Source: Tethya wilhelma (lineage: Eukaryota > Porifera > Demospongiae > Tethyida > Tethyidae). Taken from it: a DNA stretch of 64,000 nucleotides. Below are positions 37,417 to 49,331 of the stretch, piece by piece (positions within the stretch are counted from its first letter, which is position 1; each line of letters opens with the position of its first letter). The position numbers and the translations under genes were made by a program. The notes under the pieces are model-generated. The model saw only the letters and a program-made list of their open reading frames with translations, was not told the DNA's origin and did no database searches. The stretch is taken from contig CAXIPT010000002.1 of assembly GCA_964030475.1 (NCBI GenBank), positions 12,878,270 through 12,942,269 of the forward strand, given 5' to 3'.

Positions 37417-38069
37417 CATTATTTTTTTATTATTAAAAACACACTTATTATCATTTTTGTTGTCCATGCATTATTCACAGTCCACAATTTCCACACCAAC
37501 CTATTCACTGAGATAAAAGAAATGCTATCCTATATGGTCTGTATTGTCTTGTAGCTCTTGAAATGTTCTAGAAAGTTTTTGAAACTTGGCTTCCATGTTT
37601 TTCTTCTCCCTGGCTATTTCTGTCAACAGTACTCTCATTTCACCTTCAACAACAGCTACCTATAATGCATTGTATGAATGGTATGTTGTATAAGAATGTG
37701 TACTGTATTCTTCACTAAGTTTTGTTTGTTCTCTTACTCTGTCGTTGGCTGCATCAATCTCTTGTTGCTTCTCTGCTAAAATTTTTGCCACATGATTATC
37801 ATGTGATTTTTGTTTGGCTTCGAGTTGATCTCTAAATGCATCATCACATGACTTCAACCTCTGTTCACATGACCTGCATTAACATTTAATATTGTTACTC
37901 TAAGTAATAAATTATTTCTTTCTTTGTATACTGTGATTTTTCCACTGCGAGGTCTCTCTCTTGTACTAGTGTTCTCTCCTTATCTGCAAAGGTCTGTTGA
38001 AGATGACACATGTTCTCTTCAAGGGTGGTGATCACTTCAATCTTCTCATCCCACTGAGCCTTTAGCTTG

Positions 38070-38106
<37 letters not shown>

Positions 38107-38174
38107 NNNNNNNNNNNNNNNNNNNNNNNNNNNNNNNNNNNNNNNNNNNNNNNNNNNNNNNNNNNNNNNNNNNN

Positions 38175-38236
<62 letters not shown>

Positions 38237-41200
38237 ATATACTTATTAATTCAGACATTACTGATGTTCTTGTTTATTGTATTACTGATAGGTCGAAGTC
38301 TGCCTAGACCTGCTACTAATCTTGTTTCCATCGTAACGGGCTACACAGGAGCTACTATAGAGTGGACCATACCATTCTATGCCTACACTACTGAATCATT
38401 CACTGTTCTATATGGAACTAGTGCAGGAGCTCTTACTCAATCCAGCAATTCTGTTGTTGGATCAACCGACTTATTGGCTACCAACCAGCACTATTCTGTA
38501 GAGCTGACTCAACTTGTAGGAGGCACCACATACTTCTATCAGATCCGATCCACAAACACCATAGGCAGCACTCAATCCAGCACCAGTTCCTTCATGATCC
38601 AACAGCCACGTATGTCAATAGCAGTATTCCCAGTTAGGATAACAATCGTAGTCAGCTAGTATATGTACCAATTCTGTCTGAATCATATCAATTTAGCTAA
38701 ACAATTGTATTATTGTTATTGATGCGGCCCCATGTTCATGCACACTACAGCCATTATCACTGCCATTACGGACACCACTAGTGGAGGCAGTCCACAAGCA
38801 GGCAGTACCTTCACTCTGGTGTGTTTAGCCACTGAACAACAGACTATTGTTGGCACTCCAACTGTCACCTGGATGGATCCCAGTGGCCGCTCCTTGTCGC
38901 AAGGAACAACAGGAGATTTCACTGTCACTCGTACCGTGACTGGAAGCATGGTTAGACTGTCACTGAGTTTCAGTCCCGTGCGAGGATCTCACAGTGGAGT
39001 GTACTCGTGTCGAACAGAGCTAGGTTCAATCAGTTTTGTGGACACACAGACATACAACTTGTCAGTGACTGTCTGTAAGTTGTTGAAGGAAACATTGTTA
39101 TGCTTTACACTTAGTAATTATTATTTTATTTTTGTTAAACAGCTTCTGCTATTCCTGTGACCATCACTCCAAGTAACACTGATTTCAAGGCAGCTACTCC
39201 CCTCCAGCTGATGTGTGCTGTGGACAGTAGGGTAGGATTGAATCCTGTCATTGGATCAGTATCGTATTCTTGGAATTCAATGTGTGTTGGGGAGTGCCTT
39301 GTGCAGGGACAGACATCCTCTACTCTTTCGTATCCAGCACTGAGGGCTATAGACTCAGATGTAGTCACTTGCACCATCACTGACAGTGTTGGGAACTATG
39401 GGAATACAAACTTTAGCTTTACTGTCACAGGTACGTTAGTATAATTATATTATCATAGACTCTTATCAACTGGTTGTGATCATGACATAATTTATGATCA
39501 TGACACATCTATAGCTATTAAAGATGAAGTTTAACAAATTTATACACGTATTATGTTGTAGGTGTGGGTTTGTACCACAGCCGGTCTGGCTATCTTGCCA
39601 ACAACAGTGTGATCAATGCTCCTGGTGGTTCCTTGGGATCATTAACCTGCATATCGGGCCGAGGTGATGCCGGCATTGGACAGTGGATCTCACCAAACGG
39701 ACAAGACTACACCCAGCCTAACCCACAGATACACCCGTTTCAAGTGCTTCAAGGTGGAGCTACAAATCCAGGACTCCTAAATGTGACGCTCCAACAACCT
39801 GGGGTGCTTCCACCGGAGGGTGTGTACTCGTGCATCATACCAGATGAAAACCTAGCCCCACAAATTATGTATGTAGGCATACATTTTGCAAGTAAGTATA
39901 CAATTTTGTATGTAAGTCAATGTGTGCATAGACATGTTACCCCTATCAATTTACATGTGTAGTAATCTGTATGCATGTTATTCTTCTTTTCATTAATATC
40001 CAGGGCCAGTCCCAGTTGTTAGTTCTCTGAGGCCTTCAAATGTGGGACTGTACACCCAATTCACTGTGAATTGTACATCTAAGAGTTCAGCAGCTACAAA
40101 TGTGACATGGTGGAAGAATGGTGTTCAACTTGGCAGTGGTTTCCTCTATGACTTTTCTCAAATTTTGAGGGAAGGTGCCTCGTCCACTTATGACAATCTC
40201 CTGATTGTTTATCAGAGCAATATCAATGAGCTTGCTGGCAACTATACCTGTTCTGTTCAAAATACATTTGGAACTACATCTCAGACTGTTTCATTGAATG
40301 GTACATGATGTAACTATATCAGATTCTAAATCCAATGTGATGATGATCAATTGATCTAAGATGCTCACTATTAAGTACTTATTAATTAGTCATAATAGCT
40401 AAGCTGTAACCTGTGTGCACACTCTAATTTGAAACTTCCAGGTATCAGAGTTTCTGAATTTGGTGTCTTCTCACTCAGTGACCAGATCTCCATCACCTGT
40501 TCCTCTGACCTGGGTGTAACTTCAATCCAGTGGATCTACAATGCCCAGGTCATTGCTTCCTCTAATGGTACTTCTACCTCTGGCTCTCAGGTTGAACTGA
40601 GAATAGACCAGGTCACTGACAGCCTTTTCAACAGACAGTACACTTGTCGGGCACTGTCGCCATTCGGAACTCAGCAACATACAGTCAGTATTCTTGTTGA
40701 AGGTAATAAGCAGTGACAATTATTTTTTTGTCTAGTAACTCTACCATGATTGATGGTTTATTATGATTGATCCTTTCTTTCCATAGTTGATATCAGTGAA
40801 GATCTCTCAATCTCAGTAGTTCCGTCGAGTCCTACTCCAGTTGCTGGAGAGCCATTTTCACTAACCTGTACTGTCACAAAAGCAGCAGGTCTTCTGAGCA
40901 CACCCTCGGTAGAGTGGCTCGACACTGATGGCAATGTTGTGCTTAGCTCACCATTCACTGGCATCACTGTCAATGACACAGTAGTGTCTGGCAATATGGT
41001 CACTCGTACGCTCTACTTTGAAAATCTCCAAAGTGGTTACAGTGGAATGTTTGAGTGTACAGGTTTTGTCACGTCCACTGCACCACCCTTTTTGCTGTCG
41101 AAAATGTTTTACTGGGAGGTTGTTGAAGGAGAAGGTAAGAGTACGACATTGTGTACATTTTTTTATTGAATACACAGCTGCGGGTATATAATAATGTAAT

Positions 41201-41583
41201 TGAGATGAACTGGAAGAGAATTGTTTGCTAATAGTAACAATGGCTTACGTACCTTCAGCAATCGCTAGGCCCTTGATATAAATATAGTAATATTGTGGTG
41301 TAGGATAACGTATATAATTATAGTGAATGCTTATCTTTCCAATAGAATTCGTACCAACTACCAGTGCACCACCTACTGAAGCAACAGACATTCCTCCAGG
41401 TGAGTGTATAATGTTTCTTTCTACATACCAAACTTAATGATTGATTATTGTAATGGAATTTTTTGTTTTGCTTAGGACCTTGTATGCAGTCATTCCAGTT
41501 ATTGCTTGGACCGATAGATGATTGCAATGGATGGAAGGTGAGGTCCTTTGGTGAAATTACAGATGAACATGTTATGCACACAT

Positions 41584-41641
<58 letters not shown>

Positions 41642-42342
41642 CTCTTCAGGTTGACGGTACTGAAGAAAAGATCAATGACATTGTTGACTTTTTAGTCCAG
41701 CAAGTAAATAATGACTGCCCTACATGCTCGCTAACAGCACAGGAGATAACAAAACCACAGTTCTTATGTCTTGAAGACTTCCCAACATCTGTCCTCTTCC
41801 AAGCTACAATAATCGGTGACAACATTTTCAACTGCGATTCATCATTTTCAACACTCAAGAACTGGATTGGTGGTGATGACTCACCATCAGTTACTGTCAG
41901 TTCAAGCCCCCTCAGTGCTGATCCCAAATGTGTTCTACAGGTTGACGATATCACCAGTACTCCTACATGTGAAGAAGCCACACCAAAACCTTCAGCAGCC
42001 GGGAATATCACCATAATTGCCATTGCTGTGTTTGCCGTTCTAGCAGTGATAGTGATAACAATTGCTGCCTCGATCGGAATAATCTGTGGAATAAAGATGT
42101 ACCGAAGAGGCAAGCTTCCAGTGCGACCACGTCGTGGCTCTGATGTCCAACAGCTGACACCTGCTCCAACTGGTGCAATCAATAATATGTTCTCTGGAGA
42201 AGATATCGAAAAAAGTCAGGAGTTCAATAAAGAATTTGAAGCTTTTGGTAATCCTCTGCAAGAATATGAACAGGAGTCAGAAAAATCGGTGAAAATAGCA
42301 GACAATCCTCACTACAGGAGTGTTGACTATTACTCTGACTAG
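34320..42342 (+). CDS. Large type I membrane receptor with Ig-like and FN3 domains
   Basis: Exons 34320-34377, 34538-34834, 35280-35627, 35696-35989, 36173-36400, 36527-36853, 38292-38609, 38751-39074, 39143-39430, 39562-39891, 40004-40300, 40442-40702, 40787-41134, 41346-41399, 41476-41537, 41650-42342 sum to 4527 nt: 1509 codons with every phase agreeing. A signal peptide is followed by about eleven extracellular modules, mostly Ig-like (YSC, YECR and YTC before the second Cys), with an FN3 module at 38292-38609. Exons 35280 and 39562 are related (W-ISP-G-D), suggesting internal duplication. A Cys-containing membrane-near region precedes TM (NITIIAIAVFAVLAVIVITI) and a cytoplasmic tail of about 90 residues with NPHYRSVDYYSD. 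The region 36989-38106 inside the gene belongs to another contig. Adhesion or recognition is inferred. Confidence 0.85.
36917..36987. repeat. CA microsatellite ending at a contig gap
   Basis: A perfect CA run that stops at the N at 36988. It lies downstream of Ig receptor exon 36527-36853 and probably stopped the contig. Similar runs are at 38073-38106 (CA), 38175-38234 (AG), 41582-41640 (CA) and 49287-49330 (GT). Confidence 0.9.
37525..38069 (-). CDS. C-terminal part of a coiled-coil protein
   Basis: Three exons on the minus strand (37932-38069, 37738-37873, 37525-37659) with consistent phases and a stop at 37525. The translation is a continuous coiled coil (AQWDEKIEVITTLEENM, SCDDAFRDQLEAKQKSHD, GEMRVLLTEIAREKKNMEAK) ending DNTDHIG. 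The 5' part is lost in the N run at 38107-38174. It is convergent with RPRD1, about 110 bp apart. It could be the end of a centrosomal protein such as an LRRCC1-type protein, but I cannot confirm that from this piece. Confidence 0.7.
38107..38174. other. Assembly gap (68 N)
   Basis: Run of N between a CA microsatellite and an AG microsatellite. The sequence to its left belongs to the RPRD1/coiled-coil contig; the sequence to its right resumes the Ig receptor. Confidence 0.99.
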
Positions 42343-42889
42343 CTTAAACAGAAGGATTTTTGTTGGCTTTTTATTGTACTATAATTATTGCACACTAATA
42401 AGGTACAAAGCTATGGTGTACATTATTTGTTGAGTTTTTGATGCATTTTTTATCCTATACTTTTGTGTATGCATGCAGGGTACATATCAGACAGGTTATT
42501 GAGTCTGTATTTTTTACATGGTGACCATTAAGTTGTCACACATTTTTGTCATAATATTATGCAAAGTTATGTCCCCCCCAGATGATTATTTTATCCAACT
42601 TTATGTGCCAGATGGCCAGTAGGCCATGCAGCAAGAAAATTAGTGACATTGCGTATGCATGCATGCAACTGAAGCAAGCCAATTATTCTCATGCACGAAA
42701 TTAAATAATTATAATAATTATTGTAAAATCAGGCTGATCATGAGCTCTAGTCAGCATAAATATATATAGTGGGGGGTTTGTGGTATCTAACATACATGCA
42801 TGGATGGATGTCTATTGACAAGAAGTTTGTATTAAATTCGTGGATGAGATGTGCGATGCCCATATGTACATTAAATATTACAAGTAGTA

Positions 42890-43279
42890 AAAATTTCAAA
42901 AAAAATAAGTAGTGTAGGAATGGGCAGTGCGGTAAAAAGAATTGGAACAAGGCATGTCTCAATTTCGGCACATGACTACTTCATTTTTATTCTTGTCAGT
43001 TGATCCTTCCTTAGGATCCTGCTAAGTGTCGTAAATGCAACGATCTGTACAATAGTGTGGTAGCTTATTATTGTATTGGTTCAAATTCCTATTAATCAGT
43101 AGGCTAAGCAGTGGAGCAAACTATAACAGACAGGTAACTTAAACTGGACTGTTAGCCAAGAGTTGGGTATAAAAAATGAAGTAGTCATGTGCCGAAATTG
43201 AGACATGCCTTGTTCCAATTCTTTTTACCGCACTGCCCATTCCTACACTACTTATTTTTTTGAAATTTTTACTACTTGT
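42890..43279. mobile_element. MITE with about 100-bp terminal inverted repeats (complete copy)
   Basis: The ends ACAAGTAGTAAAAATTTC (42890) and GAAATTTTTACTACTTGT (to 43279) open inverted repeats of about 100 bp, around roughly 185 bp of unique interior (42990-43171). The right end stops exactly at the N at 43280, so the flank and target duplication on that side cannot be seen. Other copies are at 377-482 (one end) and 47635-47920 (one end plus interior, inverted). The 42343-42889 stretch before it is the 3' flank of the receptor gene and has no gene. Confidence 0.85.
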
Positions 43280-43280
43280 N

Positions 43281-44161
43281 ATGTACTTAGCAATACGCTT
43301 GAATGTACATGCATGTCTTGAGCAGACTGTATTCTGCTAAGCCAGTCATCCTCACTAACTTTTATCTCAGTCAGTAAATCTATAAGACTGAAGCGTTGGA
43401 AACTAAGACTGAAATATGCCTGAAAATGCCCCAGAATTCACCTAAAAACGTGCAAAACGCAAATTTTTTCTAGGGGCCATGCCCCCAGACCCTCCTAGCT
43501 TGAGTCGCCGCCTTCGGCGGCGACATGCAGGCCGTATCACTCATCCTGAGGAGGCTCCGGGCCTGAATCGACAAGGTATATAGGCCTGCATGTTATTGTA
43601 GCTGTACCCCACGCTTCCCAAATAAATTTGGAATTTGCAGATGTGTAGTTAATTATTTGTTAATTTTAATTAATAATTATTAATTAATAATAATTAATTA
43701 TTTGTAATTAAACATGTCCCTACCTACTGTAAGGAATTGCTCAGCGGCCTGTGTTGACTTCCGGAGTGTTTCCTTGTCAGCTATTTTCTGAGGACCCCAT
43801 ATGCCGGCATACAGAGAGGCTGGAACCATAGATAATAGAGACTACGTAAAGTCACGTTATAGTCTATTGTTATCTATGCTGAAATTGAGCTGAGCTCATT
43901 GCCATTGGTGTTCGAAAGTTCTATTTAGAGCACAACTTGATAAACCGTTGCTTGCAGATTAAAGTGTTGTTGTTTAACTACAAGCTAAATCTGCTAAATT
44001 TTCTTAGTAATGAAACACAAATAATTATTATTACTACGTTGTTAATAATGGTACAAGTTGGTATTCTGCTATTCATTGCTTTGTAAGAATGTAGCGTGCA
44101 ACAGGAATTTCCATTCAATGGAATCTCTTTGAACCTTATCAGACTTTCTTGATCAGCTAGG
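43281..44161. repeat. Non-coding stretch with two strong hairpins
   Basis: At 43505-43525 GTCGCCGCC and GGCGGCGAC pair perfectly around TTC. At about 43830-43880 CATAGATAATAGAGACTA pairs with TAGTCTATTGTTATCTATG; these ends resemble those of the MITE at 16009-16729. A TTAATTA-rich low-complexity block lies at 43640-43710. No gene was seen. Confidence 0.55.
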
Positions 44162-44707
44162 TCAGGGTTGAAAAGTCCATGAGTGGCAGATGTCCATGCA
44201 AGCAGTAAGAGCATCATTGGCCGCAGTGGGGTAAATGGGGATATCAAAAGCTTCTTCTTTAAAGGTCAGATCAAAACCATTAGCAAAAGCAAGTTGATCA
44301 TACTCATCTGATGATTTACTCCAATGCAACCTTTCATCAATAGATGCCTTTCCTGCTTCTCCCATTAAGCTTGACATTTCATCTGAAAATGGCCTTCGAT
44401 CAGCCTTCTACTGACATCTTTAAACATTGCTTGTTAAATTTATTTGCAATCCTGTGGATAACATATCAGCAAAATACTAGGTCATAATTATTGGTCTCCA
44501 GGAATATTTTGATAATCTCTTACATAATGTAACATTAGGATACTTGTTGTTCTTTAAATTTGTTGCCAACTGCATACGTTTGTTATCAGGGTCTATTCCA
44601 ATAATTTGACTTTTTGGGCCTAATTTTTCTGCTAGAATCGATGTCACGGTGATGTTCCCAGTTCCACATCCTAGATCCAAGACTTTGCACTCTTCAGAAA
44701 GACTCAA
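44162..44707 (-). pseudogene. SAM-dependent methyltransferase remnant
   Basis: The frame from 44707 opens with a class I methyltransferase motif I, VLDLGCGTGNIT, then IGIDPDNKRM (acidic residue binding the SAM ribose). A GT donor near 44521 could join a second piece, 44162-44377, which has a methyltransferase-like C-terminal flavour (FANGFDLTFKEEAFDIPIYP). The central catalytic part between them is absent, and there is no N-terminal segment upstream, so this is a fragment or broken gene. The substrate cannot be inferred. Confidence 0.5.
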
Positions 44708-46476
44708 GCCTGCATAAACAGTCCTTGCTCATTCAGTTGTTGAAGTGCTTGCTTGTTGTACAAGACAGCTTAATGCTTATTCTTGTCGATAAGATAACCA
44801 AGGCAAATTTTAATGTCACGTCTTATAGAGTCTCATGCAAAATAGACCTGCAGTCCATATTGCACTCTGAAAACTATACTGGTTTAATTGCAATCACTCC
44901 AGGGTTAGCTTGTATAGCATGCATGCAAAGCCCGGCACATGAGGCTGGGCGGCTATGACAGTTTATTCTCGCGCATTTTTAGAAATTAAAAGACATTTTG
45001 AGTGAGCCATCCGGACAGTATTTTTGTGGAATAAGAGTTAGTCTTCTATTACCTGAAAAGCTGGCTGAAGCATCATCTGCTCTAAAGTGTTCTTTTCAGG
45101 CTTAGCAGAATCACTACAGTGCTAAAGTTGTCCACCATGTACCAAGGAGCAGCCATATAAGACTTATGGCGTGTCCCGCTTGTCATGTATCTCAATAAAA
45201 CTCGCTGATAATTATTATTCCCCTCCGTGAAATCCATAACCATGCAGGAAATTATCAGAATAAGACCAAGCAATTGATCTCACTCATTATGACAAAGAAT
45301 GACAGACTAATGTATAGATGAGATGGCTTTCAGAGTCAACATGCAGTTACTCCTCATTAATATAATGATTGCATTAAGCCTGCATGTTGTTGTCTAGGAC
45401 TGGAGACCTATAGGCTATAGCCATTTTGTGCTACATAGCTTTTCTATCTTTGCATGCAGATCGAGTAGTCAACAACAGTTCAAATTGATAACTAACATTC
45501 CAATTCTCGGAGGTTTATAGCTAGTCCGACGTCTGGCCCGTGAGACTAGTTTATAGCTGGTTGGTTATGGTCTCTGTTCGCATCGGGAAGGAGACGTTAA
45601 TCTTTAGTGTAGGACGTTATTGGTTATTCAATAACGTCCCCCGGGACGGATTTCTATGGACCATGGAGTAATGCGTCCCCCTGGACAGACATTGCGCGTG
45701 CGCCCGCTAGCCCGCCGACATAATTATGCGCATGCGCAAACATTTTGACGACCCCGTACCGCATATCCACACTGAATTTCTGAGCAACAAGTCTATTCAG
45801 TCTGTCGTCTGAAGAACCTGGCTATTGTTTCTGTGAGTCTAGCAAGAAAAAAGAAAAGAGATTAAAGGTAGGCCTATATATTAATCTAAGTCTGGTCAGA
45901 AATTTGCCTTGCTGGGCTGTAGAGCCTTCCACCCAAATCCAATTTGGGAGTTGCCTGCTCACTTACATATATGGTAATGTATATTATGTCATGATGATAG
46001 CACTAATGATTGATAGCATATCATCATTGTATACAGTATCTACCATATCATCATTGTATACAGTATCTACCATACCATCATTGTGTACAATGATGTAGGA
46101 TCACATGACTATCATACGTATGGTAGTAAGAATGGGCCGACTGTCCCATAGACACAATACAAAATGTTGGTCACTATAAAAAATCTAGTCAAACAAAATT
46201 AAACCTTCAAAGTTGCTCAGAGGCTCTAAATGACAGATTACCAACTGCATGCAAGGCCTAAAACTCACAAAAACTTCTCTCAGCACTCGTAGAGAGCACT
46301 AGTGGGAAGCCACAATAGTGCCATTTTTGTTCTTCGAACTAACTTACGTACGTACCTCCTACTGAACTGACTTACTTGAAAAGGATTTCCAGAGAACCAG
46401 AATGTGTTGAGCCAACTTTGACAGCACAAAGTAAGTTCTTTTCATGGGTACTACATTCCTTGATACTCGCTTTCAT
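44708..46476. other. Non-coding region with a short tandem repeat and R2 repeat copy 2
   Basis: No supportable gene. Near 46020-46085 a unit of about 27 bp (ATCATCATTGTATACAGTAT plus CTACCAT) repeats two and a half times. 46107-46215 is the second copy of dispersed repeat R2 (compare 30318-30420 and 48401-48523). A GC-rich stretch at 45640-45780 with CpG and GCGCATGCGC could be an unattributed promoter; a possible untranslated exon with a GTAGGC donor follows at about 45865. Confidence 0.45.
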
Positions 46477-47105
46477 TAGCCTCGTACCCAGGCCCCTCCC
46501 TCCTCGAAAAATAAGGAGGGAGAGGGCCTGGGAGCTCATGTCACACACGTGACCAAAAAGATAGAACCTAGATAGAACCTACTCTAATGAGCATGAGCAT
46601 ATCTTGAGCAAGCGATCGGACTGCCCATGCATTATGTGCCCCAAGGTCGCCGTATTTTCAAAATTTTTAGCTTTCACGAAGCAAAGTACTAAGTCTATGT
46701 ACTAAGAAAGTCTCAACATGGAATAAAACAATTTTTTCAGGTAAGTTATGAGTCAGAACGTACCTGTGTTATTATTTTTATGATTAGTCGATTGAACCGT
46801 ATCCCATTCTAAAATAGTGCACTACTACTACATTGCAAGCTACTAAGTTACTAAATATATGCTAGCAAACAAAATTAGTACACTGTTGTTGAGCGCTACA
46901 GCAGAGCACTACCAACAAACTGATACCAGTTTAGCCGCTGAACGTTGAACTTGAGGGAAAAATCTAGATCAGCACGTGGATTGTGGTCGATTTCGCCCAG
47001 GCTCATTAATTTTAGGTGCACGTGCGTGATGCATGTGGGCTCACAGGCTCTCTCTTTTCTTTCCGTGAGTGAAAGGTCAAAGGAGAGAGCCTGGGTACGA
47101 GGCTA
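46477..47105. mobile_element. MITE, 629 bp, ends TAGCCTCGTACCCAGGC
   Basis: TAGCCTCGTACCCAGGC at 46477 recurs inverted, ending at 47105 (GCCTGGGTACGAGGCTA). CAT flanks both sides, compatible with a 3-bp target duplication. The interior has no transposase. Confidence 0.72.
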
Positions 47106-47634
47106 CATTTTCATCATAAATATGCCTAAACAAAAACTAGAAAGCTTTGAAACGTAGTGTATAAATTCCTGTACTACAATGCAGCCATCTTGTAGGTAGA
47201 GTTCAAAGGTCAATATCTATCCACGTGGCATAATTATGCATGCACATGCGCATTAGCCTCTCCAGCTTAATACAGTGCGTGTAGCTGCTATATACTCAAA
47301 CTTTTTGCAGGGACTAACCAGTCTCTGATAGTCTCCACACTGTAGTGTTGAAAAAATTGAATGAACAAGTAGTAAATATTTCAAAAAATTACTAAACTTC
47401 ATCTGGTTTGAGAATGCCGGTAGAAAAAATTGAATAACTTTCTAAATATCTAACCGATTTCAAAATTTCAAGCACCATTGAAAAGCGTTCGCTCTCCCCG
47501 TTCTTTTGGTTGTTTTTCCAGCTTCCTATGCCTTACCAATCAAAAGTTAGCTATTTTGCCCCCATACGAACTTAACTCGAATTTTTAATCTTAATTTTAA
47601 TCTTAATTTGCCCCCATACGAACTTAACTCTTGC
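47106..47634. other. Non-coding spacer
   Basis: Nothing coding was recognised between the two neighbouring mobile elements. CCCCCATACGAACTTAACTC occurs twice around 47558-47631, a small direct duplication. Confidence 0.5.
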
Positions 47635-47920
47635 CTGGCAGTCCAGTTTAAGTTACCTCTTTGTTATAGTTTACTCCACTGCTTAATCAACTGATTAGTA
47701 GGAATTAATTTGAACTAATGTAATAATAATTAAGCTATGGTATACTATCATACATATAATTGCATTTATGACACTGAGGATCCATATGAGGGATCAAGAA
47801 TAAAAATGAAGTAGTCATGTGCCGAAAATGAGACATTCCTTGTTCCTATATTTACTGCTCTGCCCATTCCTACACTACTAATAATTATTTTTTTGAAATT
47901 TTTACTATTGTATATGTAGT
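47635..47920. mobile_element. Partial, inverted copy of the 100-bp-TIR MITE
   Basis: This is the reverse complement of roughly 42890-43160: interior plus one terminal repeat, with several small indels. The second terminal repeat is missing, so it is a truncated copy. The following 47921-48400 has no gene but contains a hairpin (ATAGAATTGGTTTACTTTTT against the inverse near 48220-48245). Confidence 0.75.
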
Positions 47921-48400
47921 AATGCTAATAATGCAGTAGTGTATCATGCCCATTTTGACTGTGGCTAATAATTATTCTAGTAGCAACTGATTGTTTTGAT
48001 AAGAGTAAATGATAATTATCATTATTAATTTTTGTGTGAGCTTGGAAGTTAAATAATTTTATTGGCAACCCATAGCCAGTCAATATGTTCCCATGGGGCC
48101 ATTATGATAGGGTGACATGTTTTTTTCTATTATGAAATTGTTACGTGCAGCCTTTACAGGTAATATTTTTTTACATAGAATTGGTTTACTTTTTGTAATT
48201 GGTTTACTTTTTCGTATAATACAAAAAGTTAACCAATTTTCTATGTATACCGTGGTAACGGAAATTACAATTTGTAAACTAGGCTCAGCTCCCTAGAAAT
48301 TTCTTGTTGCATGATGACTCATGTTTACTAATCACATAATGAAATTCATGATAATTATTATGACCACAATTATTATTTTTAGTAACATTTACTTCTAAAT

Positions 48401-48523
48401 ATCATACGTACGGTAGTACGTATAGTAGGAATGGGCCGACTGTCCCATAGACACAATACAAAATGTTGGTCACCATAAAAATCTAGTCAAACAAAATTAA
48501 GCCTTCAAACTTGCTCAGAGGCT
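48401..48523 (+). repeat. Dispersed repeat family R2, copy 3, at a contig end
   Basis: Close match to 46107-46215 (ATCATACGTACGGTAGTACG, GAATGGGCCGACTGTCCCAT, CAAAATGTTGGTCACCATAA). It ends exactly at the N at 48524, so a repeat-induced contig break is likely here, and the join to the next contig has no support. Confidence 0.75.
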
Positions 48524-48524
48524 N

Positions 48525-49286
48525 TGTGTATGCAGTTGCTTTGTTAATCTCTTGGAAGAGCCTGATTGGGAAACTGATCCTGCTTTACAGGAAGTACTCC
48601 ACCTAAGTGCTATAGAAGACAATGCCTGTATCAGGTGTGTATCTTTTACAGTGTGTGGGTAGGTAGGTGTGGGTGTGCGTGCGTGCATGTGCTTGTCACT
48701 GGACATATCAATCATGCACGTGCCTAAATTTATTTGTTTATGAACATGTATACAAAATATAACATTGTGTTTTATAATTTTTTTCTACCAGTGAACCTGC
48801 CAAAGATGTCCAAGAAGCCCTTCAGCTTCATCGCAATGTCAACCTGTATCCTGATGAAGATCGAAATTTTCGAATCACTGTTCGAAGAAGCAGTATTTGG
48901 GATGATGCTCTTAGAGCTGTAAGGCGTCCTTTTGATGACAGGAACCACATCCGTGTAACCTTTCTGGGTGAGAGTGCAATTGATGGTGGAGGCCCTCGCC
49001 GGGAATTTTTTATGCTCCTTATGAATGCTATGCGAGAATGTAATTCTCTTTTGGATGGCCCATTGAAATGCCGTGTTTTGCGCCACAATACAACTGCCTT
49101 ACAGGAAGAGCTGTATCTGTGCATGGGAAAATTAATAGCACTATCAATAGTTCATGGAGGTCCTGGCCCCTGCTTTTTTGCTCCTACAGTTGTTGATTAT
49201 CTCTTTGGTGGCCTTGCAGCAGTGACAACAAATGCCACAGACATTCCAGATGCTAGTATACAGCATCATTTACAAAAGGTACACTA

Positions 49287-49331
<45 letters not shown>

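Noticed and set aside
33077..42342. RPRD1 gene naturally nested in an Ig receptor intron
   Set aside because: Each gene interrupts the other and a 68-bp piece is duplicated, which nesting cannot explain.
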